In this document: positions 17,508-26,175 of the stretch, piece by piece
How the letters are laid out: every line of letters begins with the position of its first letter
Numbering within the stretch: position 1 is the first letter of the stretch
Assembly: GCF_002286735.1 (NCBI RefSeq)
Contig: NZ_NRTA01000040.1
Coordinates: forward strand, 1 to 34,013
Direction of reading: 5' to 3'
DNA: 34,013 nt
Source of the DNA: Leptolyngbya sp. BC1307
GTDB taxonomy: Bacteria > Cyanobacteriota > Cyanobacteriia > Phormidesmidales > Phormidesmidaceae
The notes under the pieces: model-generated
The model's input: the letters and a program-made list of their open reading frames with translations, nothing else
What the model was told of the DNA's origin: nothing
The model's database searches: none
Made by a program: the position numbers and the translations under genes

Positions 17508-18065
17508 GTGACGAAAATCTACGAGTTGGAAACAGAGCGTTTATATCTGCGTCAGTGGACTGAGGCGGATAAGGCTCCGTTTGCGAATCTCAACGCAGAC
17601 GAGCGGGTGATGGAGTTTTTCCCGCGTCCGCTGTCGCGTTCGGAAAGCGACGCTATGGTCGATAGGATTCAGCGGTCAATTACTCAGCGAGGCTGGGGCT
17701 GGTGGGCGGTAGAGGTTAAGCATAAGCATCCCTTTATCGGCTTTGTCGGCCTCAACATTCCCTCGGTAGATCTCCCTTTTAATCCCTGTGTTGAAACGGG
17801 GTGGCGGTTGGACAGCTCGTATTGGGGGCGCGGCTATGCAACTGAAGCTGCAAGCGCTGCTCTATCGCTGGGGTTTGGAACGCTAGCGCTAGATGAGATA
17901 GTTGCGTTTACGACGGTGGATAATGTGCGATCGCAGGCCGTCGTGCAAAAGCTCGGCATGCACCGCGCCCCCTCCACCTTTATTTACCCTGGCGAGTCAT
18001 TAGAGCACTACCTTTACAAACGCTCGCGGGCAGACTGGCAAGCTCAAAACCCATCGACACCATGA
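17508..18065 (+). CDS. GNAT-family N-acetyltransferase (RimJ/RimL-like)
   Basis: 185 residues from a GTG, 16 bp after ndhD, with a GGAGCGG ribosome site overlapping the gap. The N-terminal TERLYLRQWTEADKAPF is the RimJ-like strand-helix. The acetyl-CoA loop is SSYWGRGYATEAA, followed by TTVDNVRSQAVVQKLGM, the classic NxxSxxVxxKLG motif. It transfers acetyl from acetyl-CoA to an amine: a protein N-terminus, a small molecule or an antibiotic. The substrate is unknown. The tight spacing suggests co-transcription with ndhD, though the functions are not evidently related. Confidence 0.88.
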   Translation: MTKIYELETERLYLRQWTEADKAPFANLNADERVMEFFPRPLSRSESDAMVDRIQRSITQRGWGWWAVEVKHKHPFIGFVGLNIPSVDLPFNPCVETGWRLDSSYWGRGYATEAASAALSLGFGTLALDEIVAFTTVDNVRSQAVVQKLGMHRAPSTFIYPGESLEHYLYKRSRADWQAQNPSTP

Positions 18066-18137
18066 AACAAATAGCCTTAAATCAGCATCTCTGCACAGGC
18101 AACCGTAGGTGCTGACTAAAACAATGTTGAATCCTGC

Positions 18138-18569
18138 TTAACTATCTTCGGTAGCTGGATCTAGAACGGCCTTATTTTGAGCATTCACCTGCAGCAGACG
18201 CATTAAGCCGCCTGTCATGACACCGGTGAGGGCGATCGCAATATTCAACAGCGATACAAATATCGGCTCTGCCGCCCCCACCAAAAAGGTAGAGATGCCC
18301 CAGAGCAAGGTCAGCATGAGGGCAAATCCAGCCGCATGAGCGATAGGAGCCCGCTGAGCGACGAGCGCCACGAGGTAGCCGCTGAGGGTAGAAAAGCCCA
18401 GCCCGCTGATGGCAGCAAACGCTAAAAATTGCGAAGTCAAAGCATGTCCCTCGCCGCTCAGCCAGACACCGTAAAGTAGGGCAGTGGTGACGCTGATAGT
18501 CAGATAGCCCACGCCGAGCGAAAGGCAGGTGAGAAGTATTGGCCGGAGCTTTTGGGAGAAGGGTTTCAT
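18138..18569 (-). CDS. Four-helix membrane protein of unknown function
   Basis: 143 residues from the ATG at 18569 (an ATG 33 nt upstream would add HRSSFILHRS-type residues encoded by repetitive cat-cg-tt-c sequence and looks spurious). Four hydrophobic helices lie at about residues 12-35, 45-70, 78-100 and 105-130 with short loops. The C-terminal tail is polar (LLQVNAQNKAVLDPATEDS). I recognise no family. It is convergent with the acetyltransferase gene (72 bp apart). Confidence 0.6.
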   Translation of the reverse strand: MKPFSQKLRPILLTCLSLGVGYLTISVTTALLYGVWLSGEGHALTSQFLAFAAISGLGFSTLSGYLVALVAQRAPIAHAAGFALMLTLLWGISTFLVGAAEPIFVSLLNIAIALTGVMTGGLMRLLQVNAQNKAVLDPATEDS

Positions 18570-18708
18570 GGAACGATGGAGGATGAACGAGGAACGATGC
18601 ATCAGAATTGAGAAAAGATGGTAGCGCTGTGAAATCAGGCGACCCGATGTATTAACAGAACCTTCTGGGTTCAGCTAATAAAATAAGGATGCCCGCGTCT
18701 GTATTCTT

Positions 18709-18913
18709 TTAGCTTTGATCAATCATGAGCCCTGAAGCTAGCCACAGCATGCGCTCTTGTAAGCGATCGCGCCGGTTAATCTGAAGCAACCGAACGGTCG
18801 ATCTCGTGGGATCTAAAAGCAAATGCCCCCGGCTGCAAGCAGTATTCGCAACAGTCATAGGCTCGCTCTACCACCACGCGCCGCAGTTGTGCAGGCACGT
18901 AAGTTTTACTCAT
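18709..18913 (-). pseudogene. HNH endonuclease, internally deleted (module copy 1)
   Basis: The frame begins at ATG 18913 and overlaps the stop of the upstream gene by ATGA (18910-18913). The N-terminus reads MSKTYVPAQLRRVVVERAYD then CCEYC, with the HNH-like SHEID segment ~15 residues later. It then hits TAA at 18776-18778. In the +1-shifted frame directly after, LLQINRRDRLQERMLWLASG runs to a stop at 18709. That matches the usual C-terminus of this cyanobacterial HNH family. So the gene lost its middle (roughly 80 codons, including the second half of the HNH fold) by a frame-shifting deletion at about 18785-18800. The product cannot be an active nuclease. Confidence 0.75.
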
Positions 18914-19275
18914 ACTGCGCGATCCTGTTCCTGCTGCTTCAGATATGCTTTTGCTTTCGCCATCCGAACCACATGTTCCAAGTATTCGTACTGCTTCCAG
19001 AGCAAAACGTCTTGGGCTGTTAGCGTCTCAGCCTTATATTTTTCTGAGAGCTGATCAATTTGAGCTTGCAAACTCGACGAAGGTCGCAGCGCCAAAACTT
19101 CTGCTGGCGTTGGCAAATTGGCCAAAAACTCCAGCACCTCCGCAAAACCATTAAACCCCTCTCGGGGCCGAGAAGTTAGCTCATCGACGCCCAAAGCTAA
19201 CACTTGAGGAAGCTGATCTTCTAGTCCAGAAATCTTATCGAGCAGGTCTTCAGGAAGATCGAGGGTGATTTGCAT
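18910..19275 (-). CDS. Antitoxin-like partner of HNH endonuclease (module copy 1, intact)
   Basis: 121 residues from ATG 19275 (a TTG three codons upstream is possible). It begins MQITLDLPEDLLDKI, continues through a leucine-rich middle, and ends with an acidic/leucine helix region, LQAQIDQLSEKYKAETLTAQ, then YEYLEHVVRMAKAKAYLK. The spacing [IL]-[DEN]-[DEQ]-L-x8-L-[ST]-x2-[DE]-x9-L recurs in the genes at 29852-30103 and 33132-33536. Each is followed by an HNH endonuclease start. The stop overlaps the nuclease ATG by 4 nt, implying translational coupling. Function as an antitoxin or accessory factor is inferred only from this arrangement. Confidence 0.75.
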   Translation of the reverse strand: MQITLDLPEDLLDKISGLEDQLPQVLALGVDELTSRPREGFNGFAEVLEFLANLPTPAEVLALRPSSSLQAQIDQLSEKYKAETLTAQDVLLWKQYEYLEHVVRMAKAKAYLKQQEQDRAV

Positions 19276-19481
19276 ATTGCGCAAAGGAACTTTGTACTCA
19301 GTATAGGTATATCTCCGTCGGTTTTGTCTGTAGCCCTGAGTCTGCAGTCCTGAGACAGAACGCTACGGTCAGGAGCAATTGTCTCCGCAAAACTCGTAAA
19401 GACCGAACAGACCGGCAGCGCCCTATGATCCAGCGCATTTGCTAAGCTAATGGGAAATATTGATAAGGAACTGCCGCCGGT

Positions 19482-20963
19482 ATGACAGCTGCCATTTTTG
19501 ACCAGCCCTTGCGCCTAGAACAGATTCCCTCGCTGACTTACCAGTCCACCCCGGATCGCTTCGATCAGACCTGGGAAGCGCCGCTCTCTACATTACTGGG
19601 ATTAGGCCGCGCGGTCGGCGCAGACTTTGTCGAATTCTTCCTGGAGCGCAACAATTACATTAGCTGCCTGGCCGAAGACGATGCGATTACCAGCCTCTCA
19701 CCCAGGCTAGTTTCTGGCGCAGGCGTGCGCGTCTTCAAGGGCAACTCTGACTGCTACGTCAGCACCAATGACCTCACCTTTAACGGCCTGAAAGCAGCGC
19801 TGGAAAAAGGCTTGGCCATTATGGGGCTGGAGCTGCCTGGCCCTCATGCCCACGTTCCAGAACTCAACCTGGAGCCCCTGCGCGACTACGGCACCACCCG
19901 CGCCAAGGAAAACTGGCTGGCGAGCTGCACCTCCATGCAAACCATGGGAGAAGTATTGCTCGAAGCCAACGCGGCGCTCGCTAAAAAAGCAACCCATGTG
20001 CAGGCTCGCCGTGCGGCCTACTTCCGCGATTGGCAGGAAGTGCTGGTTGCTTCCAGCGATGGCACCTTTGCCCGCGATATTCGCCTGACTCAGTCGGTTG
20101 GCTACAATCTGCTGTGCGCCGACGGTGAGCACCGCTCTTCGATTGGCGAGCGCTTGGGCAATACGGGCGACCCCAGCTTTTTGACCGCCTGGGACTATGA
20201 GCAAACGGCTGAGAAAGTAGCCGAGTCTGCCGGTAAAATGCTGTACGCCGACTACGTGGAGTCGGGCAACTATCCGATTATCATGGCAAACCACTTCGGC
20301 GGGGTGATTTTTCATGAAGCCTGTGGTCATCTGCTGGAGACCACGCAAATTGAGCGAGAAACTACGCCCTTTATGCATAAAAAAGGGCAAAAAGTCGCGC
20401 ACGAAAGCCTTACCGCCTGGGATGAAGGACTTTCTTCTGAAGCCTTTGGCACCATTGATATGGACGATGAAGGCATGCCGGTGCAGCGGACTTTGCTGAT
20501 TGAAAACGGCATTTTGAAGAACTTTATTTCTGACCGGGCGGGCGAAATGCGCACGGGACATCCGCGTACGGGCAGCGGTCGCCGTCAGAGCTATACTCAC
20601 GCTGCTGCGTCACGGATGCGCAATACCTACATTGCGCCGGGCAATCACACCGTTGAAGAGCTGTTTGCTTCGGTCGATAAAGGGATTTACTGCAAGAAAA
20701 TGGGCGGCGGCAGCGTCGGGCCAACCGGACAGTTTAACTTTGCCGTGGATGAAGCCTACCTGATTGAAAATGGCAAAATTACCAAGCCATTGAAAGGAGC
20801 AACGCTAATTGGCGAAGCGACTGGCATTATGAACAAGATTTCGATGTGCTCCAACGACATCAGCCTGGCACCGGGGTTTTGCGGGTCGGTGAGCGGCAGT
20901 ATTTATGTGACGGTGGGTCAGCCGCATATTCGGGTAGATGACATCACTGTCGGTGGCCGGTAA
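19482..20963 (+). CDS. tldD: TldD metalloprotease subunit
   Basis: 493 residues. The zinc motif HEACGH at 278-283 (H278, E279, H283) identifies the catalytic TldD of the TldD/TldE heterodimer. Further family segments are GVRVF near residue 81, [30 protein letters not shown] and [12 protein letters not shown] with the C-terminal [14 protein letters not shown]. The pair degrades small unfolded peptides and matures some ribosomally made peptides such as microcins. pmbA/tldE follows 38 bp later in the same direction, giving a complete pair. An AAGGA lies 13 nt before the ATG. Confidence 0.93.
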   Translation: MTAAIFDQPLRLEQIPSLTYQSTPDRFDQTWEAPLSTLLGLGRAVGADFVEFFLERNNYISCLAEDDAITSLSPRLVSGAGVRVFKGNSDCYVSTNDLTFNGLKAALEKGLAIMGLELPGPHAHVPELNLEPLRDYGTTRAKENWLASCTSMQTMGEVLLEANAALAKKATHVQARRAAYFRDWQEVLVASSDGTFARDIRLTQSVGYNLLCADGEHRSSIGERLGNTGDPSFLTAWDYEQTAEKVAESAGKMLYADYVESGNYPIIMANHFGGVIFHEACGHLLETTQIERETTPFMHKKGQKVAHESLTAWDEGLSSEAFGTIDMDDEGMPVQRTLLIENGILKNFISDRAGEMRTGHPRTGSGRRQSYTHAAASRMRNTYIAPGNHTVEELFASVDKGIYCKKMGGGSVGPTGQFNFAVDEAYLIENGKITKPLKGATLIGEATGIMNKISMCSNDISLAPGFCGSVSGSIYVTVGQPHIRVDDITVGGR

Positions 20964-21001
20964 TTCCAATTCGCTAGCAAATAATCCTCGCTTCAATTTT
21001 T

Positions 21002-22345
21002 ATGTCTAATATTCAAACCATTGCAAAACAGGCTGAGGCGATCGCTCAAAAGCTCAGCATTGCCAAGTACGACATCTACGGATCTTCTGTCGATGAAACC
21101 AGCGTCCAAGTAGACAAGGGCGAGCCCAAGCAGGTCAAAGCTTCTAACCGTTCCAGCGTGATTGTGCGGGTATGGAATGAAGAAAACCAGATTGGCGTCA
21201 CTTCCACTACCGACGTGGGCGAAACGGGGCTAGAAATGGCGCTGAAAACCGCCTATGAAGCGAGTGCCTTTGGCGTTAGAGAAAACGCGCCTGACTTCAG
21301 CCCCCAGGCCACAGCACCTACCGTGAAGGTGGATTTTGAGAAAGCAGATCCTGCGCCCGTGCCCGATCTGATTAAAACGCTAGTAGGGGCAGAAAAAGAA
21401 GTCTTGGAGGCACATGAAGCGATCGCCTCTGTTCCCTACAACGGCATCGCCCAGCGCGAAATTGAGCGATTTTATCTCAATAGCGAGGGAGCCCAGCGCA
21501 GTGAAGAGCGCTCTTATGCCTCGATTTATCTCTACGGCAAAACCGAGCAAGCGGGTCGTAAGCCCCGAGCTGCCGGAGCCATGCGCGTCAAAAACAGTCT
21601 GGCCGAGTTAGATGTAAACGGCTGCACAAAAGAAACCGCTGAAAAGACCATTAGCCATCTGGGCTATGAAAAGATCGCGTCGGGTAAGTACCCGGTTGTG
21701 TTTTCAGCGGAGGCTTTCCTCGGTCTGCTCAGCGCTTTTTCTAATATGTACAATGCTCAGAGCGTGTTGGATAATCGCAGTCTCTCCACTGCCGAATCGC
21801 TCGGCACTCAGGTAGCCAGTCCGCTGCTCTCTGTGTACGACGACGAGCTGCACCCCGAAAATATTGCGGCTGAAACTTTTGATGGTGAAGGTACCCCCAC
21901 TCGCCGCCTACCGCTGATTGAAAACGGCGTTTTGAAGAACTTTTTGCACAGCGCTGGCACAGCCAAACGGATGAACGCCGAGCCGACAGGCCACGCTAGC
22001 ATTGGGGCCAAAGTGAGTATTGGGCTCAACTATCTAGAGGTCTCAGCTGGAGACTCAGCTGATCAGGCTTATCAGCTAGACAGCGTCGATGGTGTCGTCT
22101 TAGTCGATGAGCTGCAGGCACTTCATGCGGGCGTTAACGCTTTGCAGGGTTCTTTTTCGCTTCCCTTTGACGGTTGGCTGCTCAAAAACGGTCAGCGGAT
22201 CAGCGTAGAATCAGCGACTGTCGCTGGAGACTTTCGCCAAGTGCTCAACAGCATTTTGCATATTGAACCTGAGGCTGAAATTACCCCTGGCGGCGTCTGC
22301 CCGCGCGTTTGGGTGAGCGAGCTATCAATTACAGGCGAAGCTTAG
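21002..22345 (+). CDS. pmbA: TldE/PmbA protease subunit
   Basis: 447 residues, the non-catalytic partner of TldD and lacking the HExxxH zinc motif. Family features: VDKGEPKQVKASNRSSVIVRVW, then VFSAEAFLGLLSAF, and the C-terminal domain PTRRLPLIENGVLKNFLHSAGTAKRMNAEPTG followed by DELQALHAGVNALQGSFSLPFDGWLLKNGQRI. Together with tldD it forms the peptide-degrading chamber. It ends at 22345; an inverted repeat follows. Confidence 0.92.
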   Translation: MSNIQTIAKQAEAIAQKLSIAKYDIYGSSVDETSVQVDKGEPKQVKASNRSSVIVRVWNEENQIGVTSTTDVGETGLEMALKTAYEASAFGVRENAPDFSPQATAPTVKVDFEKADPAPVPDLIKTLVGAEKEVLEAHEAIASVPYNGIAQREIERFYLNSEGAQRSEERSYASIYLYGKTEQAGRKPRAAGAMRVKNSLAELDVNGCTKETAEKTISHLGYEKIASGKYPVVFSAEAFLGLLSAFSNMYNAQSVLDNRSLSTAESLGTQVASPLLSVYDDELHPENIAAETFDGEGTPTRRLPLIENGVLKNFLHSAGTAKRMNAEPTGHASIGAKVSIGLNYLEVSAGDSADQAYQLDSVDGVVLVDELQALHAGVNALQGSFSLPFDGWLLKNGQRISVESATVAGDFRQVLNSILHIEPEAEITPGGVCPRVWVSELSITGEA

Positions 22346-22371
22346 GTTGCGAAGGGAAACCTGCTGACATC

Positions 22372-22402
22372 ATCACAGCGTCTACGGAATAGGCGCTGTG
22401 AT
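22372..22402. terminator. 9-bp inverted repeat between convergent genes
   Basis: ATCACAGCG (22372-22380) pairs with CGCTGTGAT (22394-22402) over a 13-nt loop, 27 bp after pmbA and 85 bp before the end of the Wzc-like gene on the other strand. There is no long T-run, so termination is likely weak or Rho-assisted; position is the main argument. Confidence 0.5.
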
Positions 22403-22486
22403 ATCGCTTTGAGCCGAAACAGTATGCTCTCTGTCAGAGCAAAGTGACTCGCAGTCCCCGAATGCATCCGGGAACCGCTATATCTC

Positions 22487-24688
22487 CTAGCCTTCTCTGG
22501 TCACCATCCCCAGAACATTAATATCAGCGATCCGCAGCTGCTCCATCGCCCGGTCTAGCAGCTGCTGTTTGAGCTTGCCAGGCTGAGTCACTAGCAGCAG
22601 GCCGTCGGTGTTGCTCGCCACCAGGTAGGCGTCGGATTGCCCGAGTAAAGGCGGCGTATCGTAAATCACCAGGTCAAACTTAGCCCTGACTTTTTCGGTA
22701 AAGCGCTTCATGCTGCGAGAAGAGAACAAACGAGCGGGTTCAAAGGGCGCAGAGCCCGCCGCAATCACGTACAGATTGGGCTCTGGCAAAAACTTTTGAA
22801 TCAGCGCCGGGTTAGATTCGCCCGAAAACAGATTGGTCAGCCCCTTTTCATTAGACAGCTCCAAATAGTTATGAATCTGAGGATTGCGCAGGTCAGCGTC
22901 AATCAGTAACACCCTTTGCCCCATTGCGGCAGCGGCTTCAGCCAGGTGCAGCGCTACAGTCGATTTACCTTCGCCGGGCATCACCGAGCTGACTGCAATG
23001 GAGCGAGTGAGATTTGGCGAGTTGAGCAGGCGCAGATTGGTGAAGAGCGAGCGAAAAGACTCGGCGAAGGGGTCATTAGCATAGCCGCTGCTCAGGGGAT
23101 TTTCACCTAGCTCCGCATTGCTGCCGAATCCGTTGCGATCAGCGCGAATATTGGCCCCAACATACTGCCTGGCGGCAACAGCGCTTCTCTCCAGAGATAA
23201 TTCTTGAGAAACGCTGTAGGCAGGAATTGACCCCAGTACCGGTAACCGAGTAGACCGTTTGAGATCATCTTCTGAGTGAATGACGCCTGAAGACTCATCG
23301 ACAAGTAGCGCCACTCCGACCCCTAACAGTAGCCCTAGGGTGCCGCCTAAAAGCAAATATCTGAGCAAATCTGTAGTGACAGCTTGGGGCGGTGTGGGCG
23401 GTGTGACTAACTGCCAGGGAATTTCTCGCTGAGCTGCGTCAATTTCTAAAGCCTCTCGTTTTGCAATAAACTGATTTAAGTTTTCAGTTGAAATCTGCAG
23501 CTCACGCTGAATTTCGTCGTAATTTCGTGCTACACCCGTCAGCTGACCGACGTCAGTGCTCAGGCCCTGCAATGTCTGCTGCAGCGCTTGCTCTCGGGCT
23601 TCTAGCTCTCCAATCTGATTAATGACTTCTCGTTGAGACTGCTCGCCTTCGCTGGCTAGTAGTGCCAACAGATTTCTTCTCTGTTCTTCTAATACTTCCA
23701 TATCAGGAGCGGTATCTAGATAGAGCGTTGAGTCTTCTGCAATCTGGGCGTCGAGTTCTAATAGCGAGTTGAGCAATGTCTGATATCGGGGGTTTTGAGT
23801 CAGGGCTGAAGAAGCTGCCTGGCCTCTAGACTGTACAAGTTGCTGCTTTAAATCGTCAGCAACCGATCGAGTCTGCTTAAGTTGAACTTCAAGCTCTAAC
23901 TGCTCTTGTGAAAATGAGCCGATTTGTTCAGCGAGCTGAGTGGCCCGAGAAACGGGGTCAATAATGTCGTTTTGCAGCCGCAGATCTTGCAGCCTGGTTT
24001 GGAGAGTGTTGACCCTTTTGCCCAGATCCGGTAGCTTTTGCTCAACAAACTCTAAGCCACGACGAATGTCAGCTTGTTTTGTTTCTAAACTGTAGTCTAG
24101 ATAGGCTTGAGAAAGCTTATCTAGAACAAACTGAACTGCTTGCGGATCGGGGTTTTGGAATACGGCTTGAACAATAGTTGAGTTCTCATCGAGTGCATCT
24201 TCTAGCGCATCTACAGATAGCTGACTGCTAATGCTTTGGTAGCAAAAATCAGTTGCGCTGGTCGAGGTGCTAACAGCTATCTCTTCGGGAACCTCGCAAA
24301 GGCTCGGATAGCTCGACTGGACCTGTTCGATTACAGGCATGAGGACTGTCGGGCTTTTTAATATCCTTAGTAAATCTTCGTCGACGGTGACTGCTGACCG
24401 GGTTGGTCGTTCGTCATTGCTAAAAGTTTCGGGGATATTAGAGATAACTTCCGTTTCGGCGCTGCCTGGCTGCACTAAAAATTCAAACTTACCCACATAC
24501 TCAGGAGTGTCATTCAACACCTTTAATCCTGCCGCTGCCGTAGTCGCAACTGTGATCCCTACAATGATCCACCAGTTCCGGATCAGGCTGCGCAGCAGTC
24601 GCCCTAAATCTAAAGTTTCTTCTGGCTCTTCAGGAGCGACAACGGGCTGATTGATCTTTGGTAGCTGCAAAATTTCGTCAGTTTTCAT
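22487..24688 (-). CDS. Wzc-like polysaccharide copolymerase / BY-kinase
   Basis: 733 residues. N-terminal Wzz domain: helix 1 at about 35-55 (NWWIIVGITVATTAAAGLKV), a long periplasmic coiled-coil with glutamine-rich helices (~180-430), and helix 2 near 455-480 (LLLGGTLGLLLGVGVALLV). The cytosolic BY-kinase has Walker A GEGKST (572-577), Walker A' VLLIDADLR and Walker B LVIYDTPP (~674-680). It controls polymer length and export. It ends ADINVLGMVTREG: the usual tyrosine-rich tail, the autophosphorylation target, is absent. It starts 20 bp after the Wza-like gene on the same strand, so they form an operon. Confidence 0.9.
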   Translation of the reverse strand: MKTDEILQLPKINQPVVAPEEPEETLDLGRLLRSLIRNWWIIVGITVATTAAAGLKVLNDTPEYVGKFEFLVQPGSAETEVISNIPETFSNDERPTRSAVTVDEDLLRILKSPTVLMPVIEQVQSSYPSLCEVPEEIAVSTSTSATDFCYQSISSQLSVDALEDALDENSTIVQAVFQNPDPQAVQFVLDKLSQAYLDYSLETKQADIRRGLEFVEQKLPDLGKRVNTLQTRLQDLRLQNDIIDPVSRATQLAEQIGSFSQEQLELEVQLKQTRSVADDLKQQLVQSRGQAASSALTQNPRYQTLLNSLLELDAQIAEDSTLYLDTAPDMEVLEEQRRNLLALLASEGEQSQREVINQIGELEAREQALQQTLQGLSTDVGQLTGVARNYDEIQRELQISTENLNQFIAKREALEIDAAQREIPWQLVTPPTPPQAVTTDLLRYLLLGGTLGLLLGVGVALLVDESSGVIHSEDDLKRSTRLPVLGSIPAYSVSQELSLERSAVAARQYVGANIRADRNGFGSNAELGENPLSSGYANDPFAESFRSLFTNLRLLNSPNLTRSIAVSSVMPGEGKSTVALHLAEAAAAMGQRVLLIDADLRNPQIHNYLELSNEKGLTNLFSGESNPALIQKFLPEPNLYVIAAGSAPFEPARLFSSRSMKRFTEKVRAKFDLVIYDTPPLLGQSDAYLVASNTDGLLLVTQPGKLKQQLLDRAMEQLRIADINVLGMVTREG

Positions 24689-24708
24689 ATTATTCCGGGG
24701 ATAGCCAC

Positions 24709-26175
24709 TTATCTGAAAATGTCGAAGAAGCGAAAGATGGAGAATAGGCCCCCTAGTGGGCTGGTAATTGTCCCTAGGGCATCGGTAACGCTGGCCAGAC
24801 CACTGCGGTTAACGATAATGACATCGTTGTTTCTAATAAGCGGGTTGTTTTCTTCGTCGATGCCTTGGGCAAAATCTACGTCTATCGTGGAGCGGCTAAC
24901 GGTGCCGTCCTCATTAAGGCGGACGAGTTCGGCAGAGCCTCTGCGGGCTCGGTTGTTAAAGCCACCGGCTGCTAAAATTGCTTGGCTAAGCGGCGTATTT
25001 GGCGGTAGCTCAATGACGCCTCCCTGTTCAACTTCACCCACAACGTTGACCCGGATAGAGTCAGGCGAGAAGCTAGCAGAGGCTAGCTCACTGACTTCTG
25101 CGGGGGTGAGCGCAGTGGCCACTGGAACAAAGACAGTATCGCCTTCTTGTAAGATGGCGTCTTGCTGCAAATTACCTGCTTTCAGCAGTTCCCAAAGGTC
25201 AACTTCAAAGACTTGCGGGGTACCCGCTCGGGTGGGGCGAACTACCTGAACCTTTCTGATGTCGGCCTGAGGTTTGATGCCACCTGCTACTTGAAGGGCT
25301 TTGGTAACGGTGGTAGGCGTATTAGAAGAGCCTGCAGCACCCGGCGTGCCAGCGTCACCAGTACGGGCAACCCCACCCTGAAGCGTATAAGGGCCAGGAC
25401 GATAGACTTCGCCGATGATGGCAATGTTGATAGCCTGATTGACATCTGTTGCGAAGCTAGCATCTGCTAAAAGGGCGGCACTCTCAATGGGTACTAAAGC
25501 GGTAGGGACAAAAACTGAATCGCCGTCTCTCAATGTAACGTCTTGGCTGAGATTGCCGTTGCGAATGAGATCCCATAGGTTGACGGTGACTAGCTGCTGG
25601 CTACCGTCTGCTCGGGGCCTGCGAACCTGCACCTGGGCAAGGTCGGCAGATTGAGTGATGCCGCCAGCGGTTGCGATTAGCTGGCTGAGGCGGGAAGACT
25701 GGGTTTCGTTTTGATCAATGGTGTATGAGCCGGGGCGGCTGACTTCGCCAGCGATACCGATTTGCAGGGGGCGGCGATTTAGCAGGCTCAAGGTGATGAT
25801 CGGGCGGCGAAGGTATTGGCCGTACTGACGAGAGATGGCGGCGGAGGCTTCATCCAGGTTGAGTCCGTTGACGTTGACTTTGCCGACTAGCGGAAGATTT
25901 AGCGCGCCATCGACTAAGACCTGGCTTTCGCCGCTGTATTGAGGGACTCTGAAGATAACGACGTTGACGATGTCGCCTGCGCCTAAGGTATAAGCCGATT
26001 CGGGGACTGGGGCAGTAGGGGTAGGGGCCGGAGGGGCGGGCTGAGTCAGAATAGTGGGCAGGCCCTGAGCAAGTGGTGAAGACTGTGCTCTGACGGCAGG
26101 TGTGGCGATGCCGCTGATGAGAAAGAGACTACCGAGAGTCGCTATCTTGAATCGGTAAAAAGGTTTGAAGGGCAT
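24709..26175 (-). CDS. Wza-like polysaccharide export protein (Poly_export + SLBB)
   Basis: 488 residues. Signal peptide with hydrophobic core LGSLFLISGIATPAV and cleavage after VRA-Q (~residue 30), with no lipobox Cys. A proline-rich linker precedes the Poly_export domain (YTLGAGDIVNVVIFRV ... GKVNVNGLNLDEASAAI, ~63-140). Then come three SLBB-type beta-grasp repeats (GIAGEVSRPGSYTI, IIGEVYRPGPYTL, VVGEVEQGGVIEL). Such proteins form the outer-membrane or periplasmic exit channel for exopolysaccharide together with Wzc. A transmembrane C-terminal helix is not evident. It heads the operon, with the start facing the 1.26-kb non-coding stretch. Confidence 0.88.
   Translation of the reverse strand: MPFKPFYRFKIATLGSLFLISGIATPAVRAQSSPLAQGLPTILTQPAPPAPTPTAPVPESAYTLGAGDIVNVVIFRVPQYSGESQVLVDGALNLPLVGKVNVNGLNLDEASAAISRQYGQYLRRPIITLSLLNRRPLQIGIAGEVSRPGSYTIDQNETQSSRLSQLIATAGGITQSADLAQVQVRRPRADGSQQLVTVNLWDLIRNGNLSQDVTLRDGDSVFVPTALVPIESAALLADASFATDVNQAINIAIIGEVYRPGPYTLQGGVARTGDAGTPGAAGSSNTPTTVTKALQVAGGIKPQADIRKVQVVRPTRAGTPQVFEVDLWELLKAGNLQQDAILQEGDTVFVPVATALTPAEVSELASASFSPDSIRVNVVGEVEQGGVIELPPNTPLSQAILAAGGFNNRARRGSAELVRLNEDGTVSRSTIDVDFAQGIDEENNPLIRNNDVIIVNRSGLASVTDALGTITSPLGGLFSIFRFFDIFR

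Noticed and set aside
19285-19310. Possible LexA box (agtac...gttcc) upstream of the antitoxin-like gene
   Set aside because: The spacing is one base short of the cyanobacterial consensus as I recall it.
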